DNA of 20,451 nucleotides from Candidatus Niyogiibacteriota bacterium (GTDB taxonomy: Bacteria > Patescibacteriota > Minisyncoccia > HO2-45-28), in contig JACOVJ010000035.1 in NCBI GenBank assembly GCA_016177385.1, positions 1 to 20,451 on the forward strand, read 5' to 3'. Positions 14,309 through 20,451 of the stretch are shown here, in pieces. Numbering within the stretch: the stretch's first letter is position 1; each line of letters opens with the position of its first letter. The position numbers and the translations under genes were made by a program. Under the pieces are notes generated by a model that saw nothing but the letters and a program-made list of their open reading frames with translations, was not told the origin of the DNA and made no database searches.

Positions 14309-14902
14309 TCACTGCATCAAACCGTACATGCTGCGATTTTCTTTGTCGAACACGGTCTGGCGCTGACTTTTGGGAACGCCCATCCAATCGAACATTTTCT
14401 CTTTAACGGACGCCGAAACGAATCCGAACGCGAGACCGATCAGGATAAGAACCCAGAAATAAATCGTTGCCATTTCCGGGGTCGCGCCCGGCGCGAAATT
14501 ACCGAACACGAACGCAAAATAGCCGGCATAAGACAGGAAATACGCCGGGGCATACTCGAACCAATCGGTAAGCTCAAGCAACACAATGCTCGTTGCCGCA
14601 AGAAATACGGTCACCGGCAATGCCAAGGGATCTCCAAGGTATGCTTTGATCCAGCCGTACACCAAAAGCGTAAGCCATCCTAATACGATGCCACCGGTCA
14701 GACCGAAGAAATATTTGTGAAAGCGCGACAACTTGGCGCCGCCCGCAAAATACAATCCCCAGCTGATGAAGACGACCCACACGGCGCCGAGCCACGGCGC
14801 GACATTGACCGCAAGCCATCCGGTCGTCAGCCACACAGAAATCCCAGCCAGCACTCCGATCATCAATGCGATCGGTAACCATTTGCCAAAGGGAGGTTGC
14901 AT
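14309..14902 (-). CDS. DUF1097 family membrane protein
   Basis: 197 residues with about six hydrophobic helices spread over residues 8-165 and a short polar C-terminus ending RSMYGLMQ. The stretch WLGAVWVVFISWGLYFAGG and the later GGIVLGWLTLLVYGW match the pattern of DUF1097 inner-membrane proteins (E. coli YcdZ), of unknown function. There is no convincing Shine-Dalgarno before the ATG; TATTAT lies about 30 bases upstream on the minus strand and could be the -10 box. It is transcribed divergently from the tRNA-Ile gene and ends at a strong terminator before prkA. Confidence 0.8.
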   Translation of the reverse strand: MQPPFGKWLPIALMIGVLAGISVWLTTGWLAVNVAPWLGAVWVVFISWGLYFAGGAKLSRFHKYFFGLTGGIVLGWLTLLVYGWIKAYLGDPLALPVTVFLAATSIVLLELTDWFEYAPAYFLSYAGYFAFVFGNFAPGATPEMATIYFWVLILIGLAFGFVSASVKEKMFDWMGVPKSQRQTVFDKENRSMYGLMQ

Positions 14903-14983
14903 ATATCCACGTATGAATTCATCAAATAATACAAACTCGACCTTTAACGCGTAAAAGCAATATCATGGTTATTATAGCGGGGG

Positions 14984-15012
14984 TTGACAAAGCGGGATAG
15001 AAAAGTTATCCA
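14984..15012 (+). promoter_or_regulatory. Probable promoter of tRNA-Ile
   Basis: TTGACA (14984-14989), 17 bases, TATCCA (15007-15012), about 27 bases before the tRNA. TAGAAT at 15021-15026 is an alternative -10 box without a matching -35. Confidence 0.5.
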
Positions 15013-15038
15013 CACAATGCTAGAATGGTCGCGTACAC

Positions 15039-15110
15039 GCGTGTGTAGCTCAACGGTAGAGCACGGAGCTTATACCTCCGCGGTTCTTGGTTCGAATCCA
15101 AGCGCACGCA
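15039..15110 (+). tRNA. tRNA-Ile (anticodon TAT)
   Basis: A full 72-base cloverleaf: acceptor GCGTGTG/CGCACGC with one wobble pair, D arm GCTC-AACGGTA-GAGC, anticodon stem CGGAG/CTCCG. The loop CTTATAC gives anticodon TAT (15071-15073) for codon ATA, and the T arm is CTTGG-TTCGAAT-CCAAG. The discriminator is A, with no encoded CCA. Most bacteria read ATA with a CAT anticodon modified to lysidine by TilS; a TAT anticodon is uncommon. Confidence 0.9.
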
Positions 15111-15133
15111 CAACCAAAAATGGGAAAACCGGG

Positions 15134-15195
15134 GGTTCGCCCCGTCATTCGACGGGGCGCCCTATCGGATGATAGGGCGAATCCAAGCGCACCCA
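15134..15195 (+). repeat. Repeated tRNA 3' end split by two hairpins
   Basis: GGTTCG (15134-15139) and GAATCCAAGCGCACCCA (15179-15195) repeat the T-loop-to-acceptor end of the adjacent tRNA-Ile with one mismatch. Between them are two perfect hairpins, CCCCGTC-ATTC-GACGGGG and GCCCTATC-GGAT-GATAGGGC. There is no 5' half, so this is not a functional tRNA. It looks like a duplicated attachment-type 3' end carrying a small insertion. Confidence 0.65.
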
Positions 15196-15228
15196 TAAAA
15201 AATCGCCCCGATGGTCATCGGGGCGATT
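15196..15228 (-). terminator. Terminator of the kinase-CYTH gene
   Basis: A perfect 13-bp stem AATCGCCCCGATG/CATCGGGGCGATT followed by TTTTTT on the minus strand. The stem includes the stop codon of the gene. Confidence 0.9.
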
Positions 15229-16507
15229 CGGCTTTCAACTTCAACTTGACGTAACTTTCCGAAAACAGATCGCCTTCTTTGAATCCAAGCTCTAGCGCCA
15301 GCTTCAGCAGTGTGTCGTCGTCGGTTGGTACCGTTGACTTGAGCTCGGTAAAATCTCCCTGCCCCTCGACCTCATCCCGATTCAGAACGAATCCATTTCG
15401 CGTATAGATCTCCCGCTGTTTTTTGACGACCGCTACGCGGTCAAATGCGTCCATGATGTCCTCGGCGCACTCTGCGGGCATCGGAACATGGATCTTCGCC
15501 CAATGCCGCGAATCCGCGCCCTCTTTTTTGTAGATGAAATACCACTTATCGCCGCTCCGACGGACATGAAAACATTCATCGTCGTGCGAAAAGGGCTGGC
15601 CTTTCGGCGTCAGATACACGTCCTCTTCCGCCGCCGAGCCCAAAAACTGCCAGCCGCGCTCCCGCAGCGCTCCATGAGATGCCGCACCACGAAACTTGAG
15701 TTCCGGGCCGGACATGAATGCTTTTTGCCGCATCAGCGCATTGCACCACGGCAAGAGGTCGTCCTCCTGCAAACTTCGCCGCTCCATCGCGGAGCTTAGC
15801 AAAAACGAAATGATCTCATCCCGTACTTGTTCGACGGTTTTTGTGCCGGTATCGATGCGACACACCGGCAGATTCGGAAAGCGTTCCCGCAGTTCGACGT
15901 ATACGCTTTCGAGACACGCGTGCATCAGCGTCAATTCTTCCGGATTCATCCGCGAACCGTGTCCGACCGCCTTACCCGCATGCTCGAACTCACGCTCCAG
16001 CGCTTTTTCAACGCTGCACGTGAGGTAAAAAAAGGCCTCTGGTGCGGACAGCCACGGACCGCCGAGAATGAATTCTTTTGCGCTTAAATGCTGTTGCGCC
16101 GTGATACCGCCGTGGCGGTGGAGCCGCTCCAACCAGCACAACGTATCGATGATGCCCCGATTCAATGCCACCAAGTGAAAATCGCGGCTCCCCATGGCGT
16201 CGAGGAGATTCGCAAACGTATAGGAAAAATGCCGCATCTCGAAGGCATACGGATTATCCCGCGCCAACGTCCGGATCTCCTCGGTCTCGGCGGACTCCTG
16301 CCGGACGAGTACACGGAATCCCTGTCTCCGCATCCATTGATCGAGTCCGATGAGCTGGGTATCTTTCCCCGCCTTGTGCATCCCGAAAAGCTCGATGATC
16401 AGCGGCGGCGTCGGGATATCCTTTTTCTTTTTGGGCGGATCGATGCGCTTCAAAACCATCTTCGCGGTACTCGTCAGAACGTCGGGATCGGTTCCCAGGT
16501 GGATCAT
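15215..16507 (-). CDS. P-loop nucleoside-kinase-like domain fused to a CYTH domain
   Basis: 430 residues. Residues about 34-240 resemble deoxynucleoside/thymidylate kinases: P-loop GMHKAGKDT (42-50), then LNRGIID (115-121) at the place of the DRS/DRY motif, and a later arginine-rich lid-like segment. Residues about 265-425 look like a CYTH (triphosphate tunnel) domain: PELKFRG (268-274), FHVRRSGDKWYFIYK, VVKKQREIYTRNG, LNRDEVEGQGDFTELK (375-390) and SESYVKL near the end. The usual ExExK start motif is reduced to GPELK, so the first Glu is missing. CYTH domains hydrolyse or cyclise triphosphates; plant TTM1/TTM2 also join a P-loop kinase to CYTH. The substrate is unknown. AGAGG precedes the ATG. 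Confidence 0.8.
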   Translation of the reverse strand: MIHLGTDPDVLTSTAKMVLKRIDPPKKKKDIPTPPLIIELFGMHKAGKDTQLIGLDQWMRRQGFRVLVRQESAETEEIRTLARDNPYAFEMRHFSYTFANLLDAMGSRDFHLVALNRGIIDTLCWLERLHRHGGITAQQHLSAKEFILGGPWLSAPEAFFYLTCSVEKALEREFEHAGKAVGHGSRMNPEELTLMHACLESVYVELRERFPNLPVCRIDTGTKTVEQVRDEIISFLLSSAMERRSLQEDDLLPWCNALMRQKAFMSGPELKFRGAASHGALRERGWQFLGSAAEEDVYLTPKGQPFSHDDECFHVRRSGDKWYFIYKKEGADSRHWAKIHVPMPAECAEDIMDAFDRVAVVKKQREIYTRNGFVLNRDEVEGQGDFTELKSTVPTDDDTLLKLALELGFKEGDLFSESYVKLKLKAESPR

Positions 16508-16571
16508 CGAACCTCTTTCAAGGAACGAGAGTTGCTTTTAGCGTGGGGAATTCGAGGTTCGGTGTCAACTT

Positions 16572-16622
16572 GCACACAAAAGGGAGTCCTTTTCTGATTC
16601 CTAAGGACTCCACTTTGTGTGC
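16572..16622. repeat. Dispersed hairpin repeat, copy 3, possible ftsH terminator
   Basis: A nested hairpin. The outer stem is GCACACAAA/TTTGTGTGC (16572-16580, 16614-16622) and the inner perfect stem GGAGTCCTT/AAGGACTCC (16583-16591, 16603-16611) closes the conserved loop TTCTGATTCCT. On the minus strand the inner hairpin is followed by CTTTTG, so it could end the ftsH transcript, but the T tract is weak. It is the only structure seen between ftsH and the kinase-CYTH gene. Confidence 0.65.
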
Positions 16623-16637
16623 TCTGCGACGTTCGTT

Positions 16638-18491
16638 TTACGCCGCGCCCGCCTCGCGCGTCGCCCGGATCCCGAATGAGCCCATGAGTTTTGCGAACTC
16701 TTCGCGCTCAATGGTCTCTTTTTCGATCAAGTGCTTCGCGATCGCTTCGAGCGCGTCGCGTTTTTCTTTCAAAATATCAAGGGCGGTCTGGTATGCATTT
16801 TTCATGAACCGCGCGACTTCGAAATCCACGGTCTCGGCCATTTTTTCCGAATACGTCCGTTCCATTCCGAGCTCGCGGCCCAAAAACACCATTTCATGCG
16901 GTTCGTCGAGCGATACGGGCCCGACCTTCTCCGACATCCCGTAGCGCGTTACGAGGTCGCGAGCGATCGCGGTCGCGGTTTTTAGGTCGTTGGATGCGCC
17001 GGTCGTCAGCTCCTCGAACACCACTTCTTCGGATGCATAACCGCCGAGCGCAACGGCCAATTCCGCCAAAAAGTGCTTTTTCGAATACAAATGCCGGTCT
17101 TCCACCGGAAGTTTGAGCGTATACCCCGCGGCGCGGCCGCGTGATACGATCGAAACCTTATGCACCGGGTCGGCTTCGGGAAGCGACGCGGCGACCAAGG
17201 CGTGCCCCGCCTCGTGGTACGCCGAGATCTTTTTTTCCTGCGGCGACAAAATATGGCTTTTGCGCTCGGGGCCGAGCATCACTTTTTCAATGGAAACGAT
17301 CAGGTCGTTTTGCTCGATCGATTTTCGATTTTCGCGCGCGGCTAAAATTGCTCCCTCGTTCATTAAATTTTGAAGATCGGCGCCGGAAAATCCGGGTGTG
17401 CGCTGGGCGATCTCGTGCAAATCAACTTTTTCGGCGAGCGGCTTTCCGCGGCCATGGATCGCAAGAATGGCCTCGCGCGCCTTCAGATCCGGCAAGTCAA
17501 TGACCACTCTTCGGTCGAACCGCCCCGGACGCAAAAGCGCGGGGTCCAGCACGTCCGGCCGGTTGGTCGCCGCCATCACAATGACCGACTCATGCGGTTC
17601 GAATCCGTCGAGCTCCACCAATATTTGATTGAGCGTTTGCTCGCGCTCATCGTGGCCACCGCCGAGTCCCGCGCCACGATGACGTCCGATCGCATCAATT
17701 TCATCAATGAAAATAATGGCGGGAGCCGAACGCTTTGCCATTTTGAATAGATCCCGCACTCGTGAGGCGCCAACGCCAACGAACATTTCCACGAATTCGG
17801 AAGCCGACATATGAAAAAATGGGACGCCCGCCTCTCCCGCGACCGCGCGCGCAAGGAGCGTCTTCCCCGTCCCCGGCGCGCCCATCAGCAAAACGCCTTT
17901 CGGGATGCGCGCGCCGATCGCATGGAATTTCTTGGGGCTTTTGAGAAAGTCCACGATCTCGGTCAGTTCCTGTTTTGCCTCGTCCGCACCCGCAACGTCA
18001 TTGAATGTGATGCGATTTTTTTTGTTGTCAGGGCTGATCACACGCGCCTTGGAACGCCCGAACGTGAATGCTTGAACATTCGCCTGTTTGACCTGACGCG
18101 AAATGAGCCAGAAGAAAAAGATCACGAGCACGAAGGGCAGGAGAAACGGCAGGACGGCTCCGGCCCAGAACAAAGCTCCGGACGGCCCCTCGACCGCGAT
18201 CGCGATCGGCAAAAGCTCCGCATCCGTCACGCCGTAATTTTTGAGGGTTTCGGTAAGTCCGGCCTCCGACTCTTTTTTGGATGCGCGCACGCTTTCATCT
18301 ACCAGCCGGATCTCGAGATCGTCGCCCGAGATCGTGATCGCTTTGACGCGCCCGGCATGAATTTCCGATACCAGCTCGGAAAGCGCGAGCGTTTCTTTTT
18401 GCTGCAACTGGCCCGTGGCGATCGGGTAGAGCGTTGCGATGACCAATAAAACCAGAATCGCAATAGCGATATTGCGAGAGAATAATTTCAT
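16638..18491 (-). CDS. ftsH: ATP-dependent zinc metalloprotease FtsH
   Basis: 617 residues, a usual FtsH length. This membrane-anchored AAA protease degrades misfolded membrane and short-lived cytoplasmic proteins as a hexamer. It has TM1 at about 8-26, a periplasmic domain and TM2 at about 107-130. In the AAA module, Walker A is GAPGTGKT (204-211), Walker B is FIDEID (261-266), and the second region of homology is ATNRPDVLDPALLRPGRFDRR. The zinc site is HEAGH (426-430), with a downstream acidic ligand region EELTTGASNDLKTAT. The start at 18491 gives the normal N-terminus MKLFSRN; upstream codons in the frame lie in the terminator. TATTAT stands six bases before the ATG and there is no Shine-Dalgarno, suggesting a leaderless message. 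Confidence 0.98.
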   Translation of the reverse strand: MKLFSRNIAIAILVLLVIATLYPIATGQLQQKETLALSELVSEIHAGRVKAITISGDDLEIRLVDESVRASKKESEAGLTETLKNYGVTDAELLPIAIAVEGPSGALFWAGAVLPFLLPFVLVIFFFWLISRQVKQANVQAFTFGRSKARVISPDNKKNRITFNDVAGADEAKQELTEIVDFLKSPKKFHAIGARIPKGVLLMGAPGTGKTLLARAVAGEAGVPFFHMSASEFVEMFVGVGASRVRDLFKMAKRSAPAIIFIDEIDAIGRHRGAGLGGGHDEREQTLNQILVELDGFEPHESVIVMAATNRPDVLDPALLRPGRFDRRVVIDLPDLKAREAILAIHGRGKPLAEKVDLHEIAQRTPGFSGADLQNLMNEGAILAARENRKSIEQNDLIVSIEKVMLGPERKSHILSPQEKKISAYHEAGHALVAASLPEADPVHKVSIVSRGRAAGYTLKLPVEDRHLYSKKHFLAELAVALGGYASEEVVFEELTTGASNDLKTATAIARDLVTRYGMSEKVGPVSLDEPHEMVFLGRELGMERTYSEKMAETVDFEVARFMKNAYQTALDILKEKRDALEAIAKHLIEKETIEREEFAKLMGSFGIRATREAGAA

Positions 18492-18497
18492 GCATCT

Positions 18498-18526
18498 ATA
18501 ATAAAAGAAAATCCTGGAAACGGCAA
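18498..18526 (-). promoter_or_regulatory. Promoter of ftsH
   Basis: On the minus strand TTGCCG (18521-18526), 17 bases, TATTAT (18498-18503), six bases before the start codon. The -35 box lies in the loop and arm of the upstream terminator hairpin. Confidence 0.6.
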
Positions 18527-18539
18527 GCCGTTTCCAGGA
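18507..18539 (-). terminator. Terminator of the 587-residue gene
   Basis: A perfect 13-bp stem TCCTGGAAACGGC/GCCGTTTCCAGGA followed on the minus strand by TTTTCTTTT. Confidence 0.85.
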
Positions 18540-18563
18540 CATTACATCCATCAAACGAAGGTA

Positions 18564-20327
18564 CTACTCGGCGCTGGGACTCGCCACCTCGGCGACCGAC
18601 TCTTCGACGGTCTCCGAAGATTTGCCCTCGTCCGTCGGCTTGTCGCCGTCGTCCGACTCATACGCCTCACGCTCTTCCGGCGTCATCGAATCGAGGAAGG
18701 CCTGGTGCTGTTCCCGCGAGAACTGCGCCTTCTCGCCCTCTTTCGATTGGGCCGCTTCCGCCTCTTTGGCCTTTTCGACCCACTTCCGGATCTGCTCCTG
18801 CTGCTTCGGATCTTCGGACTTCGCCGCCTTGCGAACCGCGGAGTCCCAAACCCGAAGGATGGATTGCAGGGGTTGCCTGACGCCGTCATAGTTCTTGCCC
18901 GGCGTCACCGCTCCCACGCAGGCATCGAGGAGTCCGAACGAGTACGGGTCGCACTCCTCGAAGTAGAGCTCGCCCCCCTCGCTTCGCTCGACGAGGCACC
19001 AGAGACCCGGATAGTGCAGGGTGTACTTGGTGCCATCCTTCCTTTCCGTTTCCCAGTGGAACGACAGGGGACAAACGAAAACCGACCCCGGTTCGTTCGT
19101 GAAAACGAATTGGTAGGGCGTGAGGGTCGCGAGCGCTCTCGCCCTTTGCGAGATTTCCCCCTGGTCCCACCACGCATGGAGCGCGGCATGAGACCATCGC
19201 GTCGTCCGACGGGTTTCGTCCGTCAGCTGACGCATCTCCCAATCTGTGAACTCGAGGGGAGGGGTCTTGGAGATGTCGCAGAGTGCGACGCGGACGGCAC
19301 CCTGGATCGCGCGCTGCATCCTGTCGCAAAACTTCTGCGAGTAGCGCGCATCGAGGAACCAGACATCCTGACCGTCGGACCGAACTTTGGCCTCCCCGTT
19401 GGGCTGCGTGACCTCGTACCGCTCCTTCGTTTTCCTGTCGAACGCCGGAGCGCGGCGGGCGGGAATTTTGATGATCGCGACGCCGGGCGTACCATTCCGA
19501 AGCTCGACATCCGTGATGGTCACACCCTTCATGAACTCTTCCTGCTTGGCGTCTTTCCCTTTGCGCGCTTTCTCCACCGACAAGCGGTAGAGAGCGTTCA
19601 GGGCCGGAACGACCTTCTGCTCCGCGAACGTCCGGACCGCTTCGGACACCGGCACCTTCGGCGAAAGCACGTAACGCTTCTCACCGATGATGTAGATGCC
19701 CCTTCTCGACTTCTTCTCGGACGCGTCGGTGTCGGACTTGGCCTTCTCGGCCTCGGACGCGTTGGTGTCGGACTTGGCCTTCTCGGCCGGCGCCTCGAAC
19801 AGCGCGAGCTCTTCGATGGCGCGTTCCGTCATCACGGTGTCGAAGTCGGGGACGGCTTGGTGCGCGACGCCGTAGGCCGCCAGTTTCTCGACGAAGATCA
19901 GGCGCGCATGGAACTGCGTGGCCGGATCCGCTTTGAGGTCGGACCGGTAGAGGATCTGCTGATTGATGAGCTTGCCCTGCCCGCCTTGCCGGTAGTGCTC
20001 AGCGATCAGCTTGGCAGAAAGGTCCGGCAGTTTCGCGAGGAAGTCGCGGACGCTCGCGGTATACGCCGCGCTTTCCGCTTCCTCCTCCTGCCGCGCCTCG
20101 ATGGCGCCTACCGCCTGTTCGAGCGCATCGAACGAGAAGGCCGCCGGTTTTTTGGGGAGTTTGGGTTCGCTCCGCCGATTGGCGGACGGAGCGGGCGACT
20201 CGGCTTCTTGCGCCTGATCGCTACCGCTCTTGCCGGATCCGCCCTCGGCCGGAGAGGCCGGGCCTTCCACCTTCAGTTCGCCTTCCACCTGGATGCCGTT
20301 ACCGAGCATCGTTTTTCCTTCGGTCAT
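18564..20327 (-). CDS. Large unrecognised protein with acidic low-complexity ends
   Basis: 587 residues. The N-terminus (about 1-65) is low-complexity Gly/Ser/Glu/Pro, and the C-terminus (about 520-587) is strongly acidic and Ser/Glu-rich. The middle (about 65-500) looks folded, with a helical part (FSFDALEQAVGAIEARQEEE) and a Trp/Cys-containing part (HAALHAWWDQGEISQ, YPGLWCLVE, YFEECDPYSFGLLDACVG). A 12-residue unit AEKAKSDTNASE is repeated twice around residues 180-204. There is no signal peptide or membrane helix. I do not recognise the family. AGGTG lies seven bases before the ATG at 20327; the frame is open further upstream. It is the gene before ftsH with its own terminator. Codons appear more GC-rich than in neighbouring genes. 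Confidence 0.8.
   Translation of the reverse strand: MTEGKTMLGNGIQVEGELKVEGPASPAEGGSGKSGSDQAQEAESPAPSANRRSEPKLPKKPAAFSFDALEQAVGAIEARQEEEAESAAYTASVRDFLAKLPDLSAKLIAEHYRQGGQGKLINQQILYRSDLKADPATQFHARLIFVEKLAAYGVAHQAVPDFDTVMTERAIEELALFEAPAEKAKSDTNASEAEKAKSDTDASEKKSRRGIYIIGEKRYVLSPKVPVSEAVRTFAEQKVVPALNALYRLSVEKARKGKDAKQEEFMKGVTITDVELRNGTPGVAIIKIPARRAPAFDRKTKERYEVTQPNGEAKVRSDGQDVWFLDARYSQKFCDRMQRAIQGAVRVALCDISKTPPLEFTDWEMRQLTDETRRTTRWSHAALHAWWDQGEISQRARALATLTPYQFVFTNEPGSVFVCPLSFHWETERKDGTKYTLHYPGLWCLVERSEGGELYFEECDPYSFGLLDACVGAVTPGKNYDGVRQPLQSILRVWDSAVRKAAKSEDPKQQEQIRKWVEKAKEAEAAQSKEGEKAQFSREQHQAFLDSMTPEEREAYESDDGDKPTDEGKSSETVEESVAEVASPSAE
19717..19788. repeat. Two tandem 36-base coding repeats
   Basis: Units at 19717-19752 and 19753-19788 differ at very few positions and encode AEKAKSDT(N/D)ASE twice in the 587-residue protein, in a likely unstructured linker. 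Confidence 0.85.
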
Positions 20328-20451
20328 GACACACCTTTTTTGCAAGGCCCGCCGAATCATCGGCAGGTCATGATGGAAATGCGCTTCCGTTGCCGGAAGC
20401 ACGTTGAGGAAACCGCTTACGCGTCTGCTTTTTCTCCTTTCATGGGTTAAA
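20328..20451. other. Leader of the 587-residue gene up to the window edge
   Basis: No promoter with both boxes is clear here. On the minus strand a tiny open frame MKGEKADA with AAGGAG inside it (about 20418-20444) and two small hairpins (GCTTCCG/CGGAAGC at about 20383-20400; GCCGA/TCGGC at about 20351-20364) lie in the probable leader. A leader-peptide role is speculative. Confidence 0.3.

Noticed and set aside
14166..14387. 74-residue N-terminal extension of PrkA
   Set aside because: The stretch contains the DUF1097 gene terminator; the ATG at 14165 has a good ribosome site and gives the normal PrkA start.
18705..20450. 581-codon open frame on the plus strand opposite the 587-residue gene
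   Set aside because: It is the complement of a GC-rich gene with a ribosome site and terminator; the translation is Arg/Leu-rich and repetitive, typical of an antisense shadow.

Overview
This is a stretch of bacterial chromosome of about 20.5 kb with a standard genetic code (TGA is used as a stop) and moderate GC. Genes are closely packed, with strong stem-loop terminators and several genes that lack a Shine-Dalgarno site. I see no rRNA, CRISPR array, transposase or integrase. The gene content (recG, ftsH, a prkA-yeaH-spoVR trio, many small unknown proteins, tRNAs without encoded CCA) would fit an uncultivated lineage, perhaps Patescibacteria, but the phylum is a guess.

Region 1 (1-2180): the start of a gene leaving the left edge, then short plus-strand units. 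These are a small YbaN/DUF454-like membrane protein, a 78-residue conserved hypothetical, a proline-linker membrane protein, a remarkable tRNA locus in which a complete tRNA-Arg(GCG) lies inside the anticodon loop of a second Arg-type tRNA, and a Cys/His-rich small protein. Region 2 (2209-4308): recG.

Region 3 (4307-7516): a minus-strand, visibly AT-richer island between recG and a glycosyltransferase. It holds two divergent SelO-like (protein AMPylase fold) genes, a 49-residue Gly-rich peptide gene and a small basic protein. The two SelO-like genes share an almost identical promoter, leader and first 16 codons but differ in the rest. Each of three consecutive units has a long palindrome centred on GACGGCCGTC about 50-60 bp upstream of its -35 box. 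This island is the best candidate for an undescribed system.

Region 4 (7591-14902): a membrane GT2 glycosyltransferase, then spoVR, yeaH/yhbH (DUF444) and prkA (the conserved stress/sporulation-associated kinase module, all on the minus strand), then a DUF1097 membrane protein. Region 5 (14984-20451): tRNA-Ile with the unusual anticodon TAT followed by a repeated tRNA 3' end carrying hairpins, a fusion of a P-loop nucleoside-kinase-like domain with a CYTH domain, ftsH, and a 587-residue protein I do not recognise.

A separate hairpin repeat (core CTTTTCTGATTCTTAAGG) occurs at three distant intergenic sites (about 7.2, 12.1 and 16.6 kb).
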